Source of the DNA: Armatimonadota bacterium
Lineage (GTDB): Bacteria; Sysuimicrobiota; Sysuimicrobiia; Sysuimicrobiales; JACQTN01
Length of the DNA stretch: 11,234 nt
Reading direction: 5' to 3'
Assembly: GCA_016210785.1 (NCBI GenBank)
Contig: JACQTN010000474.1
Span: 1-11,234 of the forward strand
Shown here: one piece after another, positions 1 through 4,698 of the stretch
Numbering within the stretch: position 1 is the first letter of the stretch
Layout: the number at the start of each line of letters is the position of its first letter
Translations under genes and position numbers: made by a program
Notes under the pieces: generated by a model
Databases searched by the model: none
The model's input: only the letters and a program-made list of their open reading frames with translations
Told to the model about the DNA's origin: nothing

Positions 1-254
1 CGGTGGGCACCGTGCACACCTACGCCGTCCTCCATCTGGACCGCGACGGCCGGCCGCTGGAAGCCCCGGAGGTCGTCGCCTACGTCCAGATCGATGGCAC
101 CGACGGCGGCCTGGTGACGCGCCTGCTCGACGTTGACCACGACCGCGTGGCGATCGGGCTGCCGGTGGAAGCGGTGCTGCTCCCGGCCCGCGAGCGGCGC
201 GGCGCCATCACCGATATCCAGGGCTTCCGCCCCCGGCGAGGCGGCACGCCCTGA
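1..254 (+). CDS. DUF35 OB-fold acyl-CoA-associated protein, 3' end (partial)
   Basis: This is the C-terminal part of a small protein cut by the left window edge; the frame is open to base 1, so the GTG at base 3 is probably an internal valine codon and not a start. The 83 visible residues look like the OB-fold half of the DUF35 (zinc-ribbon plus OB-fold) family: an opening GTVHTYAVLH strand, then EVVAYVQIDG, a leucine-rich RLLDVDHDRVAIGLPVEAVLLPA strand-turn-strand, and a basic tail. In known members an N-terminal rubredoxin-like zinc ribbon precedes this domain; it would lie off the window. DUF35 proteins usually partner thiolases, SCP-x-like enzymes or acyl-CoA hydratases and bind acyl-CoA. 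The stop lies 6 bases before the next gene, so the two are probably co-transcribed. The family call rests on recognised pattern only; moderately sure. Confidence 0.7.
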   Translation, partial: VGTVHTYAVLHLDRDGRPLEAPEVVAYVQIDGTDGGLVTRLLDVDHDRVAIGLPVEAVLLPARERRGAITDIQGFRPRRGGTP

Positions 255-260
255 GCCCGG

Positions 261-950
261 ATGGCTCAACCGATGGAGACCTGGCACGCCGCGGCCGCGG
301 TGACGGCGGCGTGCGCCGCGGCGCTGGCGTGGGCCCGGGCGCGCCGGCTGACCGGTCTCCGTGCCCTGCGCCATCCCACGCCACCGCCGCTGGTGGCGGT
401 CGAGAACCGGATCCTCCCCATGCTGAAACTCCCCGGTTTTCTGGCCCCCTACCGCGACGTGCCGCCTCCGCTGTCGTTTGCGACCACCGGCGCCGTGGGT
501 AATCTCATCACGGTGTACGTGATCGATGTCCGGGGGGATCTCACCTTCGTCAGCCGCGGCATGCTGGAAGCCTGGGGGATCGACGTGGCGGCCCTTCACC
601 GCATCGCGACGCGCAACCTGGCCGCGCGCTCGGAGCGCCTGCGCGGCCTGCTGGAGCCGGTTGCGGATGCGCCAGCCGTCCTGGAGGCGCTGGACGGTTA
701 CGACGCCGCGCGCCTGCTGGTGGCGTCCGCCTATCTCACCGGACCGCCCGCCCGCTATCTGCTGGCCGTGCCCGACGAGCACGTCCTGCTGGTCTTCCAG
801 CGACCTCCCTCCTCCGGGATCGCCGGCATCGCCACGGTGGTGCGGCGGCGGCACCTGGCCGCCAGCCTTCCCCTCTCCCCTGCTCTCTTCGCTCTGACCG
901 AAGCCGGGCCGGCCGCGCTGGACGCCACCTCCGAACCGCAGGCGTCATGA
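261..950 (+). CDS. DUF1444-like protein with possible N-terminal membrane anchor
   Basis: A 229-residue protein of unknown function. Residues about 9-25 form an alanine-rich hydrophobic stretch followed by a basic cluster (RARR), which could be a signal anchor. From about residue 45 the sequence resembles the DUF1444 (Bacillus YtpQ-type) family: ENRILPMLK, then a strand LITVYVIDVRGDLTFVSRGML, the EAWGID..ALHRIATRNL helix, and the DGYDAARLLVASAYL..PARYLLAVPDEHVLLVF segment. It appears shorter than the usual DUF1444 protein at the N-terminus, where the membrane-like segment sits instead. No catalytic residue is known for the family. The ATG at 261 lacks a clear Shine-Dalgarno; an ATG 12 bases downstream (273) is possible. 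The stop overlaps the start of the glycosyltransferase gene (ATGA), suggesting translational coupling. The family assignment is from memory of the motif order, moderately sure. Confidence 0.6.
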   Translation: MAQPMETWHAAAAVTAACAAALAWARARRLTGLRALRHPTPPPLVAVENRILPMLKLPGFLAPYRDVPPPLSFATTGAVGNLITVYVIDVRGDLTFVSRGMLEAWGIDVAALHRIATRNLAARSERLRGLLEPVADAPAVLEALDGYDAARLLVASAYLTGPPARYLLAVPDEHVLLVFQRPPSSGIAGIATVVRRRHLAASLPLSPALFALTEAGPAALDATSEPQAS

Positions 951-2602
951 ACGCGGACGCCCACACCTGGCCCGCCGCGGGGGCGGGCACCGCGGCCGCG
1001 GCGCACGCCGCGCCGTGGCCGCGCCGGTGGCTGCTGCTGATCCTGGCCGGGTGCCTGATCACCCTGGCCGGGGCGCCGGTGCCCCACACCGACGGCGACG
1101 CGCCGCTATACGGCAGGATCGCCAAGAACGTGCTGGCTTCCGGCGAGTGGCTCACCCTCCAGCACCGTCCCGGCTGGCTGGTGGACAAGCCGCCCCTTAC
1201 CATCTGGCTGATCGCACTCTCGCTGCGGCTGGGCGGGGAGGGGGACGCCGCGCTGCGGTTCTGGCAGTTGCTCATGAACCTGGTCCTCGTCTGGGTCACG
1301 TACCGCATTGCGCGCCTGGGGGCGCAAGAAGAGGAAGCGCTCCTGGCGGCTCTGGTGTTTGTCAGCATGGGCATGGCCTTTTACCACAGCCTGATCCCGC
1401 AGCAGGACGTCCCCCTCACGCTCTTCCTGGCGCTGGCCCTTTACGACTATCTGCGCTACCGGCGCGACGGCCGCGCGCTCCGCGCGGTCACCACCGGCCT
1501 GTGGGTGGCACTGGCGGTGCTCACCAAGGGCCTGGTGGGTCTGGCCGCCTTCGCGCTCATCGCGGGCGCCGACCTGGTGGCCGCCTGGCGCCGGCCGCTG
1601 GGCGCGCAGCGCTGGCGGTGGGCCGCGGTGGGTGCGGGCGCCGCGACCTTTCTCATGGTGGCCGCGCCGTGGTTCATCATAGGGTATCTCCGGCAGGGCA
1701 TGCCCTTCGTGGACACCTTCTTCCTCTACGGGAATCTCGGCATCGGCCGCTTCTTCAAACCCATCCTGGTCGCCCAGCCGATCCCGCTCTGGCAGGCGCT
1801 CCTGGCCTACCTGCCCATGTTGATCTTGAGCATGCTGCCGTGGACGGGGCTGCTGCCGGGTACGGTGCGGGAGGCCTGGCGGGGCGTGCGCGATGGGCCG
1901 CCGTCGCTGCGGCTATGCGCCCTGTGGCTGGTGCTGTTTTTCCTGCTGCTGTCGCTGTCCACCGGCGACAAGGTGATCCGTTACCTGCATCCCCTCTACC
2001 CACCCCTGGCAGTGCTGGCGGCGCGCCACCTGGGGGCGGTGATCAACCGGCCCCGGGGACTGCGCGGTGCGGCGGTCATCTCCCTGATCGTGGGCATCCC
2101 GGGACTGATCGGCGTGGCCTGGCTCTTCGCCGGCAGGTTCCCACAGGAGCAGCGCATCTACCTGCCGCTGGTGGTCCCGTTCCTGGCGGTGTTCTTCGTG
2201 ACGGTGGCCGCCTTCGCCGTGGCCGCGCTGGCGGGCCGGGGCCGGGCCGCCGTGGCCATCATGGCCGCCGGCACGCTCCTCTCCTACGGCGTGCTGGAGT
2301 GGACCGTGACCCGCCACTGGGAGCGCCTGTGGCCGTGGCGGACCGTGGCCAGCATCGTCAATACCGAATACCGCCCGGGGGACCGCGTGCTGATCTTCGC
2401 GGAGGAGAACAACTTCGCCGACTATCACATCAGGGCACCGGTGGAGTTCGCCCGCGACGAAGCCACCCTCTTCCGCCTCTGGCAGCAGGGCCGGACCTTC
2501 CTTCTCCTGCCGCCCGGCGCCCTGCCTCACCTGCGCGCCCGCCTGCGGCCCAGGGTGCTGCTGGAGATGCCGGTGGGGTGGGTGCTGGTGACCAACCGCT
2601 GA
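947..2602 (+). CDS. GT39 / ArnT-like membrane glycosyltransferase
   Basis: A 551-residue polytopic membrane protein of the GT-C fold, GT39/PMT_2 type (ArnT, protein mannosyltransferase relatives). Such enzymes move a sugar from a polyprenyl-phosphate carrier to lipid, glycan or protein on the outer face of the cytoplasmic membrane. Evidence in order: a first membrane helix (about 28-44); a first outer loop with the acidic motif TDGDAPLYGRIA (48-59), SGEW (65-68) and the hallmark KPPL.IWL (81-88); then AALRFWQLL; QQDVPLTLFLALALYDYLR (152-170); TKGLVGL (193-199); a YLHPLYPPLAVLAAR segment near 346-360; and a soluble C-terminal domain from about 440. The usual DE pair of the first loop reads D51-A52 here, with a second Asp at 49, so the catalytic acid may be D49 or D51. 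The ATG overlaps the upstream stop (ATGA). The acceptor and the sugar are not deducible. Confidence 0.88.
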   Translation: MNADAHTWPAAGAGTAAAAHAAPWPRRWLLLILAGCLITLAGAPVPHTDGDAPLYGRIAKNVLASGEWLTLQHRPGWLVDKPPLTIWLIALSLRLGGEGDAALRFWQLLMNLVLVWVTYRIARLGAQEEEALLAALVFVSMGMAFYHSLIPQQDVPLTLFLALALYDYLRYRRDGRALRAVTTGLWVALAVLTKGLVGLAAFALIAGADLVAAWRRPLGAQRWRWAAVGAGAATFLMVAAPWFIIGYLRQGMPFVDTFFLYGNLGIGRFFKPILVAQPIPLWQALLAYLPMLILSMLPWTGLLPGTVREAWRGVRDGPPSLRLCALWLVLFFLLLSLSTGDKVIRYLHPLYPPLAVLAARHLGAVINRPRGLRGAAVISLIVGIPGLIGVAWLFAGRFPQEQRIYLPLVVPFLAVFFVTVAAFAVAALAGRGRAAVAIMAAGTLLSYGVLEWTVTRHWERLWPWRTVASIVNTEYRPGDRVLIFAEENNFADYHIRAPVEFARDEATLFRLWQQGRTFLLLPPGALPHLRARLRPRVLLEMPVGWVLVTNR

Positions 2603-2630
2603 AACCGCGAGCCCGATGTCGCCGCCGGCT

Positions 2631-3599
2631 TCATGACACGGCCGTGAAGAGCCCTGCCCAGACCACCATGGCCTCCTTGAGCTTCGTCCAGTACGCGTCG
2701 GCCATGTCCAGCTGGCGGGCGATCTCCACGTAGCAGTCGGCAAAGGTGCGGCCATGGAGGACGACCCGATCCACGGCGATCCACAGCTCTTCGTTGACAG
2801 GTAATCCGGGAGCCTCCTTGCGGAGGTTCTCCCAGACATCAGACGCTCGCTGATGAGCCACACACGGCTCACCGCTATTGACCGCGTAGCCGAGATGATC
2901 GCAGATCTTCTTCACGAAAATCCCGGCCCAGATGTCGCCAAAACGATCGTAGGCATAGTCGCGCCCCATGAGCAGGCAGTACAATGCGGGAACGACATCC
3001 GGCAAGAACGCCAGATTCATCGCACACATGGGAAAGTACAGTCCGACGGGGATCGTCTGGTTCACCGGCGCGAACTCCGATGGCTGTCGAGCGTGCAGCA
3101 ACTGCGTGGGGGCATCGTAGTCCGGCAGCCCGGTCCACAGTCCGTGGTTGATCGCGCAGGGCCATCGGCGGCTGCGCGCAACGTACGGCACGCCGCGGGG
3201 GATCGCGCCCCGGCCGGTGGGACGCCAGGCCTCCTGCAGGCCTCCCGCCTGGATTCCTGTCCAGTGCCGCTGGATGAAACCGGTCTGGCCCTCTTCCGGG
3301 TAGCAATCATCGTCGAGGGTGATAATCAGGTCGGGCCTTTCCAGATAGGCCTTGTAGAACCCATAGGACCGGATAGCGTCGGTGCGCCGCGGGATGATCC
3401 AGCTCTGCCCGCCCAGGTCTCGGTCGATATCCTCCCATGCATAGTGCGCGACGCTGGCAGAGGTCGACAGGTGGAAGGTGCGCGTCGGATTGTCCTCCAC
3501 CACCAGGATGTGAGCCGGCGCCAGTTCGCGCTCCCACATCCGCAGAAAATCGCGCATGCGGTCCTCGCGGATCGTGGGGACTACGACACAGACTCTCAA
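2631..3599 (-). CDS. GT75 reversibly glycosylated polypeptide / UDP-arabinopyranose mutase-like protein
   Basis: A 322-residue soluble protein closely patterned on plant RGP/UAM proteins, which interconvert UDP-arabinopyranose and UDP-arabinofuranose and become glycosylated on an arginine. Visible hallmarks: N-terminal nucleotide-binding strand MRVCVVVPTIRED (1-13); SWIIPRRTDAIRSYGF (66-81); metal/UDP-binding D96-D97-D98 followed by Cys99 (plants: DDDC); R135-GVPYVA-R142, matching the plant RGYPFSLR in which both arginines are important and one carries the sugar; NHGLWTGLPDYDAPTQL (151-167); TIPVGLYFPMCAMNLAF (182-198); RFGDIWAGIFVKKICDHLG (219-237); and HQRASDVWENLRKEAPG. It is shorter than plant RGPs (roughly 350-360 residues). 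The TTG start is chosen because of a perfectly placed GGAGGG; a GTG just upstream is out of frame. It lies 88 bases downstream of the GT2 gene on the same strand. The substrate could be another UDP-sugar; mutase activity is inferred. Confidence 0.9.
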   Translation of the reverse strand: MRVCVVVPTIREDRMRDFLRMWERELAPAHILVVEDNPTRTFHLSTSASVAHYAWEDIDRDLGGQSWIIPRRTDAIRSYGFYKAYLERPDLIITLDDDCYPEEGQTGFIQRHWTGIQAGGLQEAWRPTGRGAIPRGVPYVARSRRWPCAINHGLWTGLPDYDAPTQLLHARQPSEFAPVNQTIPVGLYFPMCAMNLAFLPDVVPALYCLLMGRDYAYDRFGDIWAGIFVKKICDHLGYAVNSGEPCVAHQRASDVWENLRKEAPGLPVNEELWIAVDRVVLHGRTFADCYVEIARQLDMADAYWTKLKEAMVVWAGLFTAVS

Positions 3600-3605
3600 G
3601 TTTCA

Positions 3606-3611
3606 CCCTCC
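3606..3611 (-). promoter_or_regulatory. Shine-Dalgarno deciding the TTG start of the GT75 gene
   Basis: On the minus strand GGAGGG ends six bases before TTG at 3599-3597. The nearby GTG at 3605-3603 is in another frame and too close to this site. Downstream translation starts directly with the family's MRVCVVVPT strand, so TTG is the best start. Confidence 0.75.
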
Positions 3612-3627
3612 GTCCTCCGCGTTGTCC

Positions 3628-3687
3628 GTTTGTCCACAGGAGCGCCGTCGGGAGGCGGTCCACGCCGTGCGTATTCGGGCGACAAAC
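3628..3687. repeat. 7-bp inverted repeat filling the GT2-GT75 gap
   Basis: GTTTGTC at 3628-3634 and its complement GACAAAC at 3681-3687 bracket 46 bases; the second arm abuts the GT2 stop codon (3688-3690). Inside lies a small GGCG/CGCC hairpin (3654-3666, five-base loop). It could fold in the intercistronic mRNA between the two glycosyltransferase genes. There is no T-run, so a classical terminator is unlikely. A 7-bp match at this spacing could be chance. Confidence 0.3.
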
Positions 3688-4443
3688 CTAGTGATCCTGG
3701 CGCGAGCCCGCACGCGGACCTCGCCGGCACCTCAGCGCCACCGCCGCGGTCTCGGCCAGCGACCGGAACACCCCTCTCACCAGCCTCCACTTGACGAGTG
3801 AGCTTCTCCCCGTCCTCCTCATCGTGTGGCCGATCGGACGCTCGTAGATCCGCAGACCGTGGTGGGCCGCCAGTCCTGCCATGATCACATTCGGCGTGAA
3901 CGCATCGGGGGGAATCATCTTCAGGATTCTGTGCAGGTGAGCCCTCCGAATCAGCCGGTAGGGCACGTTCACGTCGTGAACCGTCCTCCCAAACAACGCC
4001 CACACGACCAGGCGCGCGATCAGGGTGATCATGCGGCGGCTGAAGGGAGCCTGCCGGTGTGTCCGATACCCGGCGAGGAAATCCCAGCTCTCCCGCATGG
4101 CCCACAGGTGCTCAAACTCGTCCGGCGCCACCTCATCATCGCTGTCCACCTGGAATACCCACTCGCCCCCGGCCTCCCGGTAGCCGCGGAGCAGGGTTGG
4201 ACCATGCCCGACATTGGCATGCCGCCTGACGATGAGCCGCGGACACCGTGCCGCCAGCCTCCGGAGAACCTGATCCGTTCCGTCGGTCGACCCATCGTCG
4301 CACACCAGGAGCTCGTAATCGATTCCCAGGCGTTGCAGTTCGGCCGCCCACGCGGAAATCACCTTCTCGATGACCTCCCCCTCGTTGTAGACGGGTATGA
4401 TCACCGAGAGCATGACCCGCCCGGCTGGAGGCTCACCGGTCAT
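3688..4443 (-). CDS. GT2 family glycosyltransferase, dolichyl/polyprenyl-phosphate sugar synthase-like
   Basis: A 251-residue GT-A fold enzyme like dolichol-phosphate mannose synthase, which loads a nucleotide-sugar onto polyprenyl phosphate at the inner face of the membrane. Motifs: LSVIIPVYNEGEVIEKVI (12-29) as the nucleotide-binding strand-turn-helix; ELLVCDDGSTDGT (44-56); RRHANVGHGPTLLRGY (73-88); metal-binding DSDDE (100-104, the DxD site) followed by PDEFEHLW; HDVNVPYRLIRR (156-167); and FTPNVIMA..AAHHGLRIYERPI near the C-terminus. The family's usual C-terminal transmembrane pair (as in CsbB/GtrB) is absent; a single hydrophobic stretch near 138-151 and a basic tail suggest a peripheral enzyme. 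The ATG at 4443 has GGGGAG five bases upstream. The frame stays open to 4608, but that extension is low-complexity and basic, unlike the family. It is the first gene of a pair with the GT75 gene and divergent from the YfhO gene. The sugar is unknown. Confidence 0.88.
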   Translation of the reverse strand: MTGEPPAGRVMLSVIIPVYNEGEVIEKVISAWAAELQRLGIDYELLVCDDGSTDGTDQVLRRLAARCPRLIVRRHANVGHGPTLLRGYREAGGEWVFQVDSDDEVAPDEFEHLWAMRESWDFLAGYRTHRQAPFSRRMITLIARLVVWALFGRTVHDVNVPYRLIRRAHLHRILKMIPPDAFTPNVIMAGLAAHHGLRIYERPIGHTMRRTGRSSLVKWRLVRGVFRSLAETAAVALRCRRGPRAGSRQDH

Positions 4444-4448
4444 GAAAG

Positions 4449-4454
4449 CTCCCC
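4449..4454 (-). promoter_or_regulatory. Shine-Dalgarno deciding the ATG start of the GT2 gene
   Basis: GGGGAG on the minus strand sits five bases before ATG 4443-4441. The alternative ATG at 4413, just before the LSVIIPVYN strand, has a weaker site, and the longer open frame to 4608 is not supported by any family similarity. Confidence 0.65.
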
Positions 4455-4496
4455 AGGCGAGCCGGCCGGGGATGGATCCCTCGGGCGGCCTCTTCG

Positions 4497-4573
4497 GCAG
4501 ATCTGGTCGCGCGTGGCGCTGGCGCCCGAGATGGCCTGAAGGTGAGCGCCGGGATGCGGACGAAGCAGATCTG
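4497..4573. repeat. Two copies of palindromic GCAGATCTG, 68 bp apart
   Basis: CAGATCTG occurs at 4498-4505 and 4566-4573, both preceded by G, in the divergent control region. The spacing is about six and a half helical turns. Each copy is its own reverse complement, as expected of a homodimeric regulator site, but 8-bp palindromes are short and may be coincidental. Confidence 0.3.
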
Positions 4574-4688
4574 AGACACGACACACGGTGCGGGCGGTCG
4601 CGTCGCATGTTCGCGCCAGAGGTTTCGCCCCACGGTACCTCGGTCTTTCCATCACGCGGTGTGGCGGCCCTGTGTGACGTGCGAGTTC

Positions 4689-4694
4689 AGGAGG
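4689..4694 (+). promoter_or_regulatory. Shine-Dalgarno deciding the GTG start of the YfhO gene
   Basis: AGGAGG lies four bases before GTG at 4699. The in-frame ATG at 4738 has no comparable site, so the GTG is preferred despite the slightly short spacing. Confidence 0.6.
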
Positions 4695-4698
4695 CGAC

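Larger units (their letters stand above)
4444..4698. promoter_or_regulatory. Divergent intergenic region between GT2 and YfhO genes
   Basis: These 255 bases are the only long non-coding stretch in the window and must hold the promoters of both the minus-strand GT2-GT75 pair and the plus-strand YfhO gene. I could not recognise a convincing -35/-10 pair on either strand. The visible structure is a pair of identical 9-base elements GCAGATCTG (4497-4505 and 4565-4573), each containing the perfect 8-bp palindrome CAGATCTG, 68 bases apart. They could be operator half-sites but this is unproven. Open frames crossing the region show no recognisable protein family. Confidence 0.45.

Noticed and set aside
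2637..2646. Perfect palindrome CACGGCCGTG at the convergent GT39-GT75 junction
   Set aside because: Lies within the GT75 3' coding end, has no loop for a hairpin and no T-run; 10-bp GC palindromes are expected in such DNA.
1015..2733. A 572-codon plus-strand frame overlapping the GT39 gene
   Set aside because: Ala/Gly/Pro/Arg-rich out-of-frame translation with no family pattern; the GT39 frame carries KPPL and membrane helices.
2853..3794. A 313-codon plus-strand frame antisense to the GT75 gene
   Set aside because: The minus-strand protein matches the RGP family over its whole length; the antisense product has no recognisable motif.
4444..4608. A 55-residue N-terminal extension of the GT2 protein
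   Set aside because: Basic, low-complexity and unlike GT2 N-termini; the ATG at 4443 has a well-placed GGGGAG.
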